A stretch of 64,000 bases of DNA from Leeuwenhoekiella parthenopeia (GCF_020782115.1 NZ_JAJGMW010000002.1:62001-126000); one strand, 5' to 3'; positions 25,120 to 35,777 are shown, counted from the stretch's first letter. A program made the numbers and translations. Notes: a model not told the origin generated them from the sequence alone.

Positions 25120-25806
25120 ATGCAAAAAAACATACTAAGCCTGCTTCCTAAAATCCTTTCGGCTTTACTGGTGGTGGGCCTGGTGCTGTCGTATTTCTTC
25201 ATTCCGGAGGCCAAAGAATTTTTTAATGAAGCCTGGTCTGTTTTGACAAGCGGGGACGAAAAGCGTATTGAAGAATGGGTTTCGGGCTTTGGCTGGGCAG
25301 GTCCTTTGGTGCTCATCGCCGCTATGATCGCGCAGATGTTTTTGATCGTGATTCCTTCGGTGGCGCTTATGGTGGTTTGTATTTTGGCTTACGGTCCCAT
25401 CTGGGGCAGTTTGCTGGTTTTTGTCAGTATTTTTTCGGCCTCCAGCATCGGGTATCTTCTGGGAAAAGTTTTCGGGGCAGGCCTTATCAGCAATCTGGTG
25501 GGTTCTAAAACCGAAGATAAACTCGAGGATTTTATTGACGATTTTGGCTTTTGGGCTATAGCTATCACCCGGCTCAATCCGTTTCTGTCTAATGACGCCA
25601 TCAGTTTTGTAGGCGGAATTTTAAAAATGAATTACCTCAAATTTATAGGTGCTACGCTTGCTGGGATTGCCCCGCTAACCCTTTTTATCGCTATTATGGG
25701 CGAAAGCACAGACGGACTGAAAAACGGAATGCTCTGGGGATCTTTAGTAAGTCTGGTAATCTTTGGGTTTTACGTGTGGTGGAGTAAGCGGAAGCGCAAC
25801 AGCTAA
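25120..25806 (+). CDS. TVP38/TMEM64-family membrane protein
   Basis: A 228-residue integral membrane protein with about six hydrophobic segments. The VTT (SNARE-associated) domain is visible: YGPIWGSLLVFVSIFSASSI, the GYLLGKVFG turn, and ITRLNPFLSNDAISFVGGIL with the conserved R-x-N-P. The family is thought to scramble or transport lipids at the inner membrane. It begins 12 bases after the XRE gene and may be cotranscribed with it. Confidence 0.82.
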   Translation: MQKNILSLLPKILSALLVVGLVLSYFFIPEAKEFFNEAWSVLTSGDEKRIEEWVSGFGWAGPLVLIAAMIAQMFLIVIPSVALMVVCILAYGPIWGSLLVFVSIFSASSIGYLLGKVFGAGLISNLVGSKTEDKLEDFIDDFGFWAIAITRLNPFLSNDAISFVGGILKMNYLKFIGATLAGIAPLTLFIAIMGESTDGLKNGMLWGSLVSLVIFGFYVWWSKRKRNS

Positions 25807-26166
25807 TTACCACAATTTCAAAAACAGAAACACTGCGGCAATAAGAATGCTGTAGAAAATAAATTCGCCTGTTTCGAAACCGGCAAACAATCCGCGGAAT
25901 CGGCGTGTTGCAGGCGCATCTTCCGCCGGAATTTCCACATAAAAGTTTTCAAAAGGCCAAAACCCATCAAGTTCCTGCTCACGTGGCCCAACTTTACTAA
26001 GAGCAGGAGACTCTTTGGAGGTATCGGTTAATAAGAAAAATTCAAAACAGCTGTGATTTTTCTGAAAATCAAACCGTGGTGAAATTCCGCAGCAATTAAC
26101 CATAAAGGCAATGCTGTTTAATGCAATAAACAGCAAGGTAAGGCGGATGCAAAGTGCGTTATTCAT
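25807..26166 (-). CDS. Small membrane protein with two end helices
   Basis: I start at the ATG at 26166 (119 residues). An N-terminal hydrophobic helix (LTLLFIALNSIAFMVNCCGI) and a C-terminal one (FIFYSILIAAVFLFLKLW) flank a polar, probably periplasmic loop. It is immediately convergent with the TVP38 gene, with no bases between the stops. No family recognised. Confidence 0.55.
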   Translation of the reverse strand: MNNALCIRLTLLFIALNSIAFMVNCCGISPRFDFQKNHSCFEFFLLTDTSKESPALSKVGPREQELDGFWPFENFYVEIPAEDAPATRRFRGLFAGFETGEFIFYSILIAAVFLFLKLW

Positions 26167-26314
26167 ACCTAAAGCTTTGATACAAATGTAGCGGTATAGC
26201 CCTGTCGGGGTAAGGGGAATTTCCCCCATAATCTTAAAAGGTTCTTAAAACTACCTGCTTTTAAAATTGGCGTTATAGCTTGTGAATGCGTTACTTTGTA
26301 TCTTTTAAATCAGA

Positions 26315-27094
26315 ATGAGAAAGATTTTCGCCTATCCGCTAAGCGTGTTGTTTTATCTGGCTTTTGGTCTTACCATTTGCATTTTTCACCCCATTCAATG
26401 GGTGTGCTATAATTGGTTTGGCTATCAGGCACATAAAAAAAGTGTTGATTACCTCAATTTTAGCATTATGCGCTGCCTCAATTTGCTGGGCACGCGTTTT
26501 ACGTTTACCAACCCGTATACTATAAAGCGCGATCAGCCTATCATTATAGTGGCCAATCATCAGGGGCAGTGGGATATTCCGCCGCTTATCTGGTATCTGC
26601 GCCGAATTCATCCCAAGTTTATCAGCAAGATCGAATTAGGTAAAGGCATTCCCAGTATCTCGTACAACCTGCGAAAGGGCGGTTCGGCTCTTATAGATCG
26701 AAAAGACAAGCGACAGTCTATACTCGCCATCCGCGATTTAACCCGTACCCTTAATGCGACCAACAGGTCTGTGGTGATTTTTCCGGAAGGAACCCGCAGT
26801 AAAGATGGCGTGCCTAAAGAGTTTGCAACCGGCGGACTCATAACCCTCTTTAAAGCAATGCCTACGGCGATCGTGTTGCCGGTGACTATTGAAAATTCGT
26901 ATAAACTGATGCGCTGGGGTGGTTTTCCGCAGGATATTGGCGTTCACGTAAAACATACGGTGCACGAGCCTATTCCGGTTGCGGGGGCAGATCCTGAGGC
27001 TCTGGTTAAGCAGGTGCAGGATGTGGTTTTGGGTACCTTTCCCGAGGTACGCAAGCATCAGTCTAAATCAGTAATTCCACAAACCAGGCCATGA
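26315..27094 (+). CDS. plsC: 1-acyl-glycerol-3-phosphate acyltransferase (PlsC family)
   Basis: The 259-residue protein has an N-terminal membrane helix and the acyltransferase motifs: NHQGQWD (motif I, the NHx4D catalytic pair), FPEGTRSKDG (motif III) and a late VLPVTIENS. It acylates lysophosphatidic acid to phosphatidic acid in phospholipid synthesis at the inner membrane. The next gene overlaps by four bases (ATGA), so they form an operon. Confidence 0.85.
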   Translation: MRKIFAYPLSVLFYLAFGLTICIFHPIQWVCYNWFGYQAHKKSVDYLNFSIMRCLNLLGTRFTFTNPYTIKRDQPIIIVANHQGQWDIPPLIWYLRRIHPKFISKIELGKGIPSISYNLRKGGSALIDRKDKRQSILAIRDLTRTLNATNRSVVIFPEGTRSKDGVPKEFATGGLITLFKAMPTAIVLPVTIENSYKLMRWGGFPQDIGVHVKHTVHEPIPVAGADPEALVKQVQDVVLGTFPEVRKHQSKSVIPQTRP

Positions 27095-27771
27095 CCGATA
27101 CCGTATCCCTGCATCCCGAAGATCTGAAGCTCATAGAGCGCACCCGTGATTTTGTACAGGAAACACTGGCTAATGCCGAAGGCGGTCACGACTGGTTTCA
27201 TATTTTGCGGGTTTATAAAAATGCCCTTCATATTGCCAAGGGAGAGTCTGGTGCAGACGTGCTCACCCTGGCACTGGCTGCCCTGCTGCACGACATCGCC
27301 GATTCTAAATTTCACAACGGTGATGAGGAGAAGGGGCCAAAAATGGCCAGGGCTTTTCTTGCAAAAAATCACGTAGATGAAGTGCGTCTTGAAGCGGTTG
27401 TAAAAATTATTGAAAACGTTTCTTACCGGGGCGGACATAAGAAAAGTGACTATACCAGCCTCGAATTGCAAATTGTGCAGGATGCAGACCGCCTGGATGC
27501 CATTGGTGCCATAGGTATCGCCCGTACGTTTAATTACGGCGGTTTTAAAAACCGGAAACTCTACGACCCCACTATAAAACCCGATCTCGAAATGACTGCC
27601 GAAGATTATAAAAAGTCTGAGGCCCCAACGATTAATCATTTCTACGAAAAATTGCTGCTTCTTAAAGACCAGATGCATACCGCGACTGCAAAAGAAATCG
27701 CTGCAGACCGTCATAGATATATGGAAGGTTTTTTAGAACAATTTTACTCCGAATGGGAAGGTGTTAAGTAA
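27091..27771 (+). CDS. HD-domain phosphohydrolase
   Basis: The 226-residue protein has the metal-binding HD pattern: His in GGHDWFHILRVYKNA, then the HD pair in LAALLHDIADSKF, and the late Asp in VQDADRLDAIGAIG. It resembles the stand-alone YedJ-type HD hydrolases acting on nucleotides or phosphate esters; the substrate is unknown. Coupled to plsC. Confidence 0.8.
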   Translation: MTDTVSLHPEDLKLIERTRDFVQETLANAEGGHDWFHILRVYKNALHIAKGESGADVLTLALAALLHDIADSKFHNGDEEKGPKMARAFLAKNHVDEVRLEAVVKIIENVSYRGGHKKSDYTSLELQIVQDADRLDAIGAIGIARTFNYGGFKNRKLYDPTIKPDLEMTAEDYKKSEAPTINHFYEKLLLLKDQMHTATAKEIAADRHRYMEGFLEQFYSEWEGVK

Positions 27772-27835
27772 GTTTGTCCTAACTTAGACGTCCTTATTTT
27801 TTCAAAGTCAGAAAATCTATTTTTCACTGTTTTTT

Positions 27836-28080
27836 TTGACAACTTTTTCCGGCCAAAATTTCAAAAAGTTTACAAAAGTTGACAACTTTTGTATTTTTCA
27901 AGGCTTCTTAATTTTCATTTTTAAAATCGCATTAACGCCTGTGTATAAAGGCGTGAAGACTTCTGAACCAGCTTCATAATTTAAAATAATTACTTATACA
28001 ACTAATTGATTTTTAGATTTTTAAATTAAAAAAGTTAAAGCTTCAGAACGGCTTTTCAAATCAACCATGTTGACAACTTT
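27836..28080. promoter_or_regulatory. Three GTTGACAAC-type boxes upstream of ribonucleotide reductase
   Basis: The 409-base gap 27772-28180 has no gene. It contains TTGACAACTTTTT at 27836-27848, the perfect palindrome CAAAAGTTGACAACTTTTG at 27873-27891 and GTTGACAACTTT at 28069-28080. The spacing is about 38 and 190 bases. Repetition of a palindromic site before nrdB suggests an operator. It does not look like the NrdR box I know from other bacteria. The rest of the gap is AT-rich and unremarkable. Confidence 0.55.
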
Positions 28081-28180
28081 GTTGAAAACGAAGCTTCTTT
28101 TTTGAGGGTTACTCTTCATTTTTTTTCCAAATTTGTTAGTCCCTAGTGATTAGAAAAGTTAACCAAAAAATTTACCGAAA

Positions 28181-29167
28181 ATGAGTAATGCAGTAGAGCC
28201 GATTTTACAGGAAAACAGTAACCGATTTGTCATTTTTCCTATTCAACATCCAGACATCTGGGAATGGTATAAGAAATCGGAAGCCAGTTTCTGGACCGCT
28301 GAAGAAATCGACCTGCACCAGGATCTTACAGACTGGTCTTCAAAGCTCAATGACGATGAGCGTTATTTCATCAAGCATATTCTTGCTTTTTTTGCTGCAT
28401 CAGACGGTATTGTAAATGAAAATCTTGCAGAAAACTTCGTAAATGAAGTGCAATATTCTGAAGCCAAGTTTTTCTATGGTTTCCAAATTATGATGGAAAA
28501 CATCCACTCGGAAACGTACTCACTGCTTATTGATACCTACGTGAAAGACGAGAAAGAAAAAGATATGCTGTTTAATGCGATCGAAAACTTTCCGGCTATC
28601 AAGAAAAAAGCAGACTGGGCATTGAAGTGGATTGAGAGCCCTTCATTCGCTGAGCGTTTGATCGCTTTTGCAGCTGTTGAAGGTATCTTCTTCTCCGGTG
28701 CTTTTTGTTCGATTTTCTGGTTGAAAAAACGCGGACTTATGCCGGGTCTTACCTTTTCTAACGAATTGATTTCCCGTGACGAAGGCGTGCATTGCGACTT
28801 TGCGGTACACCTGCACAACCACCACCTGATTAATAAAGTTTCTAAAGAGCGCATCAAAGAGATCATCATCGATGCACTTAATATTGAGCGTGAGTTTATT
28901 ACCGAATCACTTCCTGCAAGTTTGATAGGTATGAATGCCAAGCTTATGACCCAATATCTGGAGTTTGTAACCGATCGCCTTTTGGTTGAGCTGGATTGCG
29001 AGAAGGAGTACAATGTGACCAATCCGTTTGATTTTATGGATATGATCTCGCTTCAGGGGAAAACCAATTTCTTTGAAAAGCGAGTGGGAGAATACCAGAA
29101 AGCGGGTGTGGCCAGTGGCAGCGGCGGAAAAGAAGGCTCAAAAATCAGTTTTGACGCCGACTTTTAA
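28181..29167 (+). CDS. nrdB: Class Ia ribonucleotide reductase small subunit
   Basis: The 328-residue protein is an R2 ferritin-like subunit. Helix motif MENIHSETY gives metal ligands Glu106 and His109 and a tyrosine (Tyr113) at the radical position, as in E. coli E115/H118/Y122. A second E-x2-H pair is in [12 protein letters not shown]. It generates the tyrosyl radical used by NrdA to make deoxynucleotides. It leads an nrdB-nrdA operon, with 146 bases to nrdA. Confidence 0.92.
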   Translation: MSNAVEPILQENSNRFVIFPIQHPDIWEWYKKSEASFWTAEEIDLHQDLTDWSSKLNDDERYFIKHILAFFAASDGIVNENLAENFVNEVQYSEAKFFYGFQIMMENIHSETYSLLIDTYVKDEKEKDMLFNAIENFPAIKKKADWALKWIESPSFAERLIAFAAVEGIFFSGAFCSIFWLKKRGLMPGLTFSNELISRDEGVHCDFAVHLHNHHLINKVSKERIKEIIIDALNIEREFITESLPASLIGMNAKLMTQYLEFVTDRLLVELDCEKEYNVTNPFDFMDMISLQGKTNFFEKRVGEYQKAGVASGSGGKEGSKISFDADF

Positions 29168-29313
29168 ATCGAATAATTTCAATTTGGCGTAAGCCAATAT
29201 CAAATACCTTTTATCCTGAACAGGGCAACAGTTGTGAAACTGTTGCCGGTAACCTTTATTTTCTAAAAACGAAAGCGAGATCGTTATAGAAATGCCTTAA
29301 AAACCAAAGACCT

Positions 29314-31839
29314 ATGTATGTAGTAAAAAGAGACGGCCGCAAAGAACCCGTAATGTTTGACAAAATCACAGCACGCATCAGAAAGCTTTGCTATGGTTTA
29401 AACCCACTCGTAGATCCTGTGAAAATTTCGCTTCGCGTAATCGAAGGGCTTTATGACGGGGTAACTACCAGTGAACTCGATAATCTTGCAGCAGAGGTTT
29501 CGGCAACGATGACCACCTCGCATCCTGATTATGCAAAACTGGCGGCACGTGTTTCGGTCTCTAACCTGCATAAAAACACCAAAAAATCCTTCAGTGAAGT
29601 TGTAACAGACCTGTATGAGTACATCAACCCGCGTACAGGACAAAAGGCACCGCTTATAGCAGATGAGGTGTATGAGGTGATTATGAAACATAAAGAAGAG
29701 CTCGATTCTTCAATTATCTACAGCAGGGATTTTGGTTATGATTACTTTGGTTTTAAAACTCTGGAGCGCTCGTATTTACTCAAGCTAGACGGTAAAATTG
29801 CCGAGCGTCCGCAACATATGTTGATGCGTGTGGCCGTAGGTATTCACCTCGATGATCTGGAGTCTGTAAAAGAGACCTATGAGTTGATGTCGAAAAAATA
29901 CTTTACCCACGCAACACCTACGCTATTCAACTCAGGTACGCCTAAACCTCAAATGTCTTCGTGTTTCTTACTCGCGATGCAGGACGACAGTATAGATGGT
30001 ATTTACGATACGCTGAAGCAAACCGCGAAGATTTCACAAAGCGCCGGTGGTATAGGTCTTTCTATTCACAACGTGCGTGCAACCGGCTCTTATATTGGCG
30101 GTACTAACGGTACTTCTAACGGTATTGTGCCTATGTTGCGTGTATATAACGACACCGCGCGTTATGTAGACCAGGGTGGCGGTAAGCGTAAAGGTTCGTT
30201 TGCAATGTACATCGAACCATGGCATGCCGATATTTTTGACTTCCTAGACCTGAAGAAAAACCACGGGAAAGAAGAGATGCGTGCACGTGATTTATTCTAT
30301 GCCATGTGGATACCCGATTTGTTTATGGAGCGTGTACAAAACAACGAGGAGTGGACCTTGATGTGTCCTAATGAGTGCCCCAATCTCTTCAACGTACACA
30401 GCGAGGAATTTGAAAAGCTGTATTTACAGTACGAGTCTGAAGGCCGTGGTCGTAAAACCATTAAAGCACGGGAGCTTTGGGAGAAAATTCTCGAATCACA
30501 AATCGAGACCGGTACGCCGTATATGCTGTATAAAGATGCAGCAAACCGCAAGTCCAATCAGCAGAACTTAGGAACCATTCGTTCTTCAAACCTGTGTACT
30601 GAGATTTTAGAATATACCAGCCCCGACGAAGTTGCAGTGTGTAACCTGGCGTCTATCGCGCTGCCTATGTTTATCAAAGACGGGCAGTTTGATCACAAAG
30701 AATTATTTAAAATCACCAAGCGTGTTACCCGCAACCTAAACCGGGTGATCGACCGCAATTACTATCCTGTAAAAGAGGCCGAAAACAGCAATATGCGTCA
30801 CAGACCTATTGGTCTTGGTGTGCAGGGGCTTGCAGATACGTTCATTAAATTAAGGCTTCCGTTTACTTCAGACGAGGCTAAAAAACTGAATCAGGAAATC
30901 TTTGAAACCCTTTATTTTGCTGCAGTTACAGCTTCCAAAGAAATGGCTATTGAAGAAGGTCCCTATTCAACCTTTAAAGGATCGCCTATTTCAAAAGGAG
31001 AGTTTCAGCACAACCTGTGGGGCATAAAAGATGAAGAATTAAGCGGTCGTTGGGACTGGGCAAAATTGCGTAAGGAAGTGATGGAGCACGGGGTGCGTAA
31101 CTCCCTGCTGGTAGCGCCAATGCCTACAGCATCAACTTCTCAGATTTTAGGAAATAACGAGGCCTTTGAGCCCTATACTTCAAACATTTACACCAGACGC
31201 GTGCTTTCGGGTGAATTTATCGTGGTAAACAAACACCTGCTTGAAGATCTGGTTGCTCTTGATTTATGGGATGAAGAATTGAAGCAGGCTATTATGCGTG
31301 CCAATGGTTCTATTCAGCACATAGATGGTATTCCAGAAGATTTAAAAGAATTGTACAAGACCGTTTGGGAGCTGAGTATGAAAGACATCATAGATATGTC
31401 GCGCCATCGCGGGTATTTTATAGACCAGTCGCAGTCGCTTAACCTGTTTATGGAGAATGCAAATTTTGCAAAACTTACTTCAATGCATTTTTATGCTTGG
31501 AAGAGCGGCTTAAAAACCGGAATGTATTATCTGCGTACCAAATCTGCCGTTGATGCGATTAAGTTTACCCTAAGCAAGGAAACGAAAAGCGAACCGGTAG
31601 CAGAGCGTCAGGTTGCACAGCGGGCTGCCGAAACCTTAAAGGCTAAGACACCCGTGCACCGTCCAGATTCTGTTGAAGAGCGTGCAGAGCCGTATGAAGG
31701 GCAGGAGGTTAAAGTACAGGTTGCAGCAGCTGCAAAACAGGTAGATACCCAGCCGATGACTGCCGAAGAAATGCGGGCAATCATCGCACAGGCTAAAGCC
31801 GCAGAAGGCGATGACGACTGCCTGATGTGCGGATCATAG
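29314..31839 (+). CDS. nrdA: Class Ia ribonucleotide reductase large subunit
   Basis: The 841-residue protein has an N-terminal ATP-cone ([20 protein letters not shown]), the catalytic barrel with SSCFL, NLCTEIL and VCNLAS cysteines and the N-x-C-x-E motif, the tandem tyrosines of the radical path (GMYYLRTK) and a C-terminal shuttle pair CLMCGS. It reduces ribonucleoside diphosphates with the NrdB radical; the cone allows dATP control. A terminator follows. Confidence 0.94.
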   Translation: MYVVKRDGRKEPVMFDKITARIRKLCYGLNPLVDPVKISLRVIEGLYDGVTTSELDNLAAEVSATMTTSHPDYAKLAARVSVSNLHKNTKKSFSEVVTDLYEYINPRTGQKAPLIADEVYEVIMKHKEELDSSIIYSRDFGYDYFGFKTLERSYLLKLDGKIAERPQHMLMRVAVGIHLDDLESVKETYELMSKKYFTHATPTLFNSGTPKPQMSSCFLLAMQDDSIDGIYDTLKQTAKISQSAGGIGLSIHNVRATGSYIGGTNGTSNGIVPMLRVYNDTARYVDQGGGKRKGSFAMYIEPWHADIFDFLDLKKNHGKEEMRARDLFYAMWIPDLFMERVQNNEEWTLMCPNECPNLFNVHSEEFEKLYLQYESEGRGRKTIKARELWEKILESQIETGTPYMLYKDAANRKSNQQNLGTIRSSNLCTEILEYTSPDEVAVCNLASIALPMFIKDGQFDHKELFKITKRVTRNLNRVIDRNYYPVKEAENSNMRHRPIGLGVQGLADTFIKLRLPFTSDEAKKLNQEIFETLYFAAVTASKEMAIEEGPYSTFKGSPISKGEFQHNLWGIKDEELSGRWDWAKLRKEVMEHGVRNSLLVAPMPTASTSQILGNNEAFEPYTSNIYTRRVLSGEFIVVNKHLLEDLVALDLWDEELKQAIMRANGSIQHIDGIPEDLKELYKTVWELSMKDIIDMSRHRGYFIDQSQSLNLFMENANFAKLTSMHFYAWKSGLKTGMYYLRTKSAVDAIKFTLSKETKSEPVAERQVAQRAAETLKAKTPVHRPDSVEERAEPYEGQEVKVQVAAAAKQVDTQPMTAEEMRAIIAQAKAAEGDDDCLMCGS

Positions 31840-31862
31840 AACGATTTAAGTAAGTGAATCTT

Positions 31863-31900
31863 AAAAAGCTCTGACCATTTTTGGTTGGGGCTTTTTTATT
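31863..31900 (+). terminator. Terminator after nrdA
   Basis: The stem AAAAGCTCTGACC pairs, with several G-T pairs, to GGTTGGGGCTTTTTT over a short ATTTTT loop. A run of six T follows the last G-C pairs. Confidence 0.7.
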
Positions 31901-31947
31901 GATTCGGTATTATTTTAAGGCTGAAAGGCAAATTTTTGTAGAAAATT

Positions 31948-32787
31948 ATGGAAGAAGCGAAACGAGGTTGGTTGCGCATTTTACTTTTTGTATTGCCCTA
32001 TATTTTCATAGCGGGCGGAGTACAATTATTAGGGGCATACCTTATGGGAATAGATTTTCAGTCTGAAGATAAAACGTATTTTGATCGGTTTTTTCTGAAG
32101 CTGTTTGAGCTTGTAGGTATGTTTCTCGTCTTATGGATATTTATGAACTATGTTGATAAACGTCCGTTTGTAGATTTGGGATTTTCGTGGAAAGGCAGAA
32201 GTCAGGAATTTTTAGCCGGAATCGTATTAGGGGCAGTTATAATGGGGTTTGTGTTTGTTTTTCTGCTGCTAACCCGCGAACTGATTTTTAAGTCGGTAGA
32301 CTTTGATGCTAGCGGTGCTCTGGCTTCCATACTTCTATTTACGGCGGTAGCTGTAGGAGAAGAAGTGCTTTTACGGGGTTATGTGTTGCGCAATTTGATG
32401 CTGAGTTTCAGTAAATATAGTGCACTCGCGCTTTCCTCTTTGTTATTTGCAGCATTGCACGGCTTAAACCCCAATTTAGACGTATTGGGGATGCTTAACC
32501 TGTTTTTAGCGGGAATACTTCTGGGAACGTCTTATATATTCACCAAAAACCTCTGGTTTCCGATTGGCTTGCACTTAAGCTGGAATCTCTTTCAGTCTTA
32601 TTTTGGCTTCAACGTAAGCGGCCAGGATTTCTATTCAATCTTCAAATTTGAATTGCCGGAAGCAAATATCTTAAACGGCGGTTATTTTGGCTTTGAGGGC
32701 TCTGTACTGGCCGTTATTATCCAGCTTTTGCTGATAGGCTTACTCTTTAGCTATTATCAAAAACGACGGCAAAACAGTCTGATTTAA
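31948..32787 (+). CDS. CPBP-family intramembrane protease (CAAX protease-like)
   Basis: A 279-residue multi-helix membrane protein. The family motifs are present: EEVLLRG (E-E-x3-R) at about residue 136, FAALHGLNPN with its His, and HLSWNLFQ with the last conserved His/Asn. Members are intramembrane metalloproteases with varied or unknown substrates. It has its own start after the nrdA terminator. Confidence 0.82.
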   Translation: MEEAKRGWLRILLFVLPYIFIAGGVQLLGAYLMGIDFQSEDKTYFDRFFLKLFELVGMFLVLWIFMNYVDKRPFVDLGFSWKGRSQEFLAGIVLGAVIMGFVFVFLLLTRELIFKSVDFDASGALASILLFTAVAVGEEVLLRGYVLRNLMLSFSKYSALALSSLLFAALHGLNPNLDVLGMLNLFLAGILLGTSYIFTKNLWFPIGLHLSWNLFQSYFGFNVSGQDFYSIFKFELPEANILNGGYFGFEGSVLAVIIQLLLIGLLFSYYQKRRQNSLI

Positions 32788-32818
32788 ATACTTTAAAATA
32801 AAATGACCTACCCGGTTT

Positions 32819-35071
32819 TTACTTGCCTACCCTGTGCTTTTTATTCTCGATGTAATAATGCTCCAGCAGGTTCATAGTAGCTTTAACCAGATCTTCCGTC
32901 TCCTGAAGGATACTGAAATACAGCATGGTATTTTTAGGACTTGAGTCGCTGTTACGGGTGCGTTCTACCTGCTTTTCAATCTTCACCGATATACTTTCGA
33001 GCAGGCTTTGCTTTTCTTCAAGAATCGAGACGATCTCCTCAAAATTCTTAGCCTTAAAGGTATCTTCAATCTTTGAGAAGACTTTGTTGAGTTTGGTTTC
33101 GATCTCTTTAAGGTCTTTGAGCTGTGTAAACTTTAAGCCTTTATGATTGTTGTTGAGGTGATCGTAACTTGCAGTAGTGACAAACTCGATAGACTGGGTC
33201 ACGTCTTGCAGATAACCTAAAACATCAATGTAAAACCTACTGGCCTGTACATGGCTTTCATCCAGATTTTTGATGAAATAATACAGGTTATTACGCAATT
33301 CTTCGACCTCGTCGTTAAGCTTGGTAATCCCTTTTTTGCTCTTACGCAGTTTGCCCAGATCTACTTTGGCCAGACCTTCAATGGTACCTACATAAACCTT
33401 GTTTCCGCGTTTAAAGGCAGAAGCAACGTTGGTCGTACTCTCATTGATAATCCCCTGAATAGAACTGCTCACCGCACGTAGTAAACGGCCTTCTTCAGCT
33501 TCGGCTTCAGAACGCTTGCGGTGATTCATATAATTACGTACGAGAATCGCGATAGCAGCGGCAAATAAAAGGAAAAGGGCAACGCTTCCGCCTTTATACA
33601 ATACGAAAGCCATGACACCCGCAGCGGTAAAGGCACTTATTGCGGTCATAAACCAGCCGCCAATTACGTTAAGCACACCCGCAACCCGGTAAACGGCGCT
33701 TTCGCTTCCCCAGGCACGGTCGGCAAGTGAACTACCCATTGCCACCATGAAAGTAACATAGGTAGTACTCAAAGGTAATTTGAGTGAAGTAGCCATTGAG
33801 ATCAGCACACTGGCAACCATAAGGTTTACCGCGGCACGCACGAGGTCAAAAGCCGGCATATCTATACGGGCCACGCGGGTCGCCGGTGTTATTTTGGCAA
33901 AGCGGACTTCGATATAATCTTTAGAACGTTGTGGTAAAATGGTCATAAAGGCAGCGTTGAGCTTCATGGCTCCGCGTACCAGTGAGCGCGATATGGCATT
34001 GGCTTTAAATCGCTCGTGTCCTTCGTCCTGGCGGGCAAGATCAACTGAGGTTTTAACAACCCGACGTGCCTTCTTGGAAAACCAAAGGGTTAAGATCATA
34101 ACCAGACCTGCAACGAGTAACAGCAACGGCTGTGTGGGTACTTTTTCAGCCAAAGATTCCATTGTAAATGAACTGGCAGGTTCGCCACTGGCAAGCCAGA
34201 TGTCATAAGAATTGTAAGCGGCCATAGGCACGCCGATAAAGTTCACCAGGTCATTACCCGCAAAGGCCATCGCCAGGGCAAAAGTTCCCAGAACGATAAT
34301 CATCACGTAGACGTTGAGTTTAAAAGCCTTGATAAGTATATAAGACACTATAAACCAAACAATAAAACTAATGCCGAGAAATGGCCATAAGTTGTTGTTA
34401 GCCCAGTCAATAAAAGCACCCTGAACAAAATCTGCACTCTTTAAACCTTTAATAATGATGAAATAGCCAATGGCTGCCGTAGATATACCGCTAAAAACCG
34501 CAGCATACCAGGTAGGGCGCTTAGAAAAGTTGAAGGTGAGCAACAGGCGCGTTAAAAACTGCACCAGCGCTCCGATTGTAAAGGCTATGACGACCGAGAG
34601 GAGAATACCCGTTATAATTTCGATCGCTTTGTCTGAATTGATGTATTCTCCCAGGTGTAAAAGTGTATCGGAGTTCCCTGAAAGTTTAATGAAGGTCATA
34701 CAAAAAGCAGCACCGAGTAATTCAAAAACTATAGAAACCGTGGTAGAAGTAGGCAGACCCAGCGTATTGAAAAAGTCAAGGAGTAAAATATCGGTGAGCA
34801 TGACGGCCATGAAAATGACCATGATCTCGTCAAAATAGAATTTTTCAGGAACAAAAATACCTTTACGGGCCACTTCCATCATTCCGCTTGAGGAGAGGGC
34901 GCCAAAGGCTATACCCACGCTGGCAACGATCATAATGGTTTTAAAGCTTACAGCCTTTGAACCAATAGCCGAATTGAGGAAATTAACAGCGTCGTTACTT
35001 ACTCCTACTACCAGATCTGCAATGGCGAGAATGGCCAGAGCGATTAGCATTATCAGGTATATATTATCCAT
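32819..35071 (-). CDS. PiT-family inorganic phosphate transporter with C-terminal extension
   Basis: The 750-residue protein has two inverted PiT halves, each with its signature: VVGVSNDAVNFLNSAIGSKA near the start and FAGNDLVNFIGVPMAAYNSY at about 270-290, plus about ten membrane helices. Residues about 530-750 form a soluble, helical tail resembling PhoU-type bundles (KVDLGKLRKSKKGITKLNDE). It imports phosphate with a cation. The fused tail may sense phosphate or gate transport; this is inferred. The length exceeds the usual 400-500 residues because of the tail. Confidence 0.85.
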   Translation of the reverse strand: MDNIYLIMLIALAILAIADLVVGVSNDAVNFLNSAIGSKAVSFKTIMIVASVGIAFGALSSSGMMEVARKGIFVPEKFYFDEIMVIFMAVMLTDILLLDFFNTLGLPTSTTVSIVFELLGAAFCMTFIKLSGNSDTLLHLGEYINSDKAIEIITGILLSVVIAFTIGALVQFLTRLLLTFNFSKRPTWYAAVFSGISTAAIGYFIIIKGLKSADFVQGAFIDWANNNLWPFLGISFIVWFIVSYILIKAFKLNVYVMIIVLGTFALAMAFAGNDLVNFIGVPMAAYNSYDIWLASGEPASSFTMESLAEKVPTQPLLLLVAGLVMILTLWFSKKARRVVKTSVDLARQDEGHERFKANAISRSLVRGAMKLNAAFMTILPQRSKDYIEVRFAKITPATRVARIDMPAFDLVRAAVNLMVASVLISMATSLKLPLSTTYVTFMVAMGSSLADRAWGSESAVYRVAGVLNVIGGWFMTAISAFTAAGVMAFVLYKGGSVALFLLFAAAIAILVRNYMNHRKRSEAEAEEGRLLRAVSSSIQGIINESTTNVASAFKRGNKVYVGTIEGLAKVDLGKLRKSKKGITKLNDEVEELRNNLYYFIKNLDESHVQASRFYIDVLGYLQDVTQSIEFVTTASYDHLNNNHKGLKFTQLKDLKEIETKLNKVFSKIEDTFKAKNFEEIVSILEEKQSLLESISVKIEKQVERTRNSDSSPKNTMLYFSILQETEDLVKATMNLLEHYYIENKKHRVGK

Positions 35072-35268
35072 AAAATAGGGAATCTTTAAATGTGCAAATT
35101 TGATATTTATTTTACGGTCTAATGTTACGCAAAAGTTATAAGTAAGGGGTAATTAGGGCCTATTTTGGGCATAATTAGCTTAAAATGAGTGTTTAATAAT
35201 GTTAAATTTAAAATATAAAGCATTGTATATTAGTGTTTTACATTTTTAATGTTAATTCAATGTTACCT

Positions 35269-35304
35269 AAATGTAAATTTACATTTAAATATCATGTATA
35301 TTTG
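35269..35304 (+). promoter_or_regulatory. Palindrome and promoter before the MORN-type gene
   Basis: A perfect 18-base palindrome AAATGTAAATTTACATTT (35269-35286) is followed by the -7 box TATATTTG (35297-35304). The half-site AAATGTAAA is the same as in the operator at 24298, so one regulator may control both. Confidence 0.55.
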
Positions 35305-35337
35305 TAAAGTAAAGTTTAACCCTAAATACCTATTATT

Positions 35338-35697
35338 ATGAAAAAGTTACTTGTTATCGTTGCCCTTGTAGGTGCTGTAAGCTTTGTTTCTGCACAAGAA
35401 AAAAAGAATACGTACGTGAAAGAAGGTAATTTGATTAAGGCTACTTTGTTTTATGATAATGGACAAGTAAATCAAGAGGGTTACTACACAGCAGATGGTA
35501 AATTGCACGGAGAGTGGGTTAGCTATGATGCAGATGGAAAGAAAACTGCAGTAGCTAATTACACAAAAGGAAAGAAAACCGGAAAATGGTTTTTCTGGGA
35601 AAATGACACTTTACGCGAAGTAGATTACAGTCAATCAAGAATTACCAGTGTTAATACCTGGAAGATTGAAGGTGAGCGTGTAGTAAGCAATGAGTAA
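35338..35697 (+). CDS. Exported MORN-repeat (YwqK-like) protein
   Basis: The 119-residue protein has a signal peptide (MKKLLVIVALVGAVSFVSAQ) and three MORN-like units: FYDNGQVNQEGYYTADGKL, HGEWVSYDADGKKTAVANY and KTGKWFFWENDTLREVDY. Such proteins are commonly annotated as YwqK-family antitoxins in Bacteroidota, but here there is no toxin partner, and the signal peptide points to a secreted or periplasmic structural role. Confidence 0.8.
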   Translation: MKKLLVIVALVGAVSFVSAQEKKNTYVKEGNLIKATLFYDNGQVNQEGYYTADGKLHGEWVSYDADGKKTAVANYTKGKKTGKWFFWENDTLREVDYSQSRITSVNTWKIEGERVVSNE

Positions 35698-35731
35698 GCA
35701 AGTCCTGAATCAGGAAACAAATCAAAAAAAC

Positions 35732-35762
35732 AAATGCCTGTTGATTTTTCAACAGGCATTTT
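35732..35762 (+). terminator. Terminator after the MORN-type gene
   Basis: A perfect 13-base stem, AAATGCCTGTTGA with TCAACAGGCATTT, has a TTTT loop and is followed by TTCATTTT. It lies between convergent genes and may serve both. Confidence 0.85.
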
Positions 35763-35777
35763 CATTTTAAACCGGTA

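Noticed and set aside
27058-27714. A 218-residue frame on the minus strand
   Set aside because: It is antisense to the HD hydrolase gene, whose metal motifs are complete.
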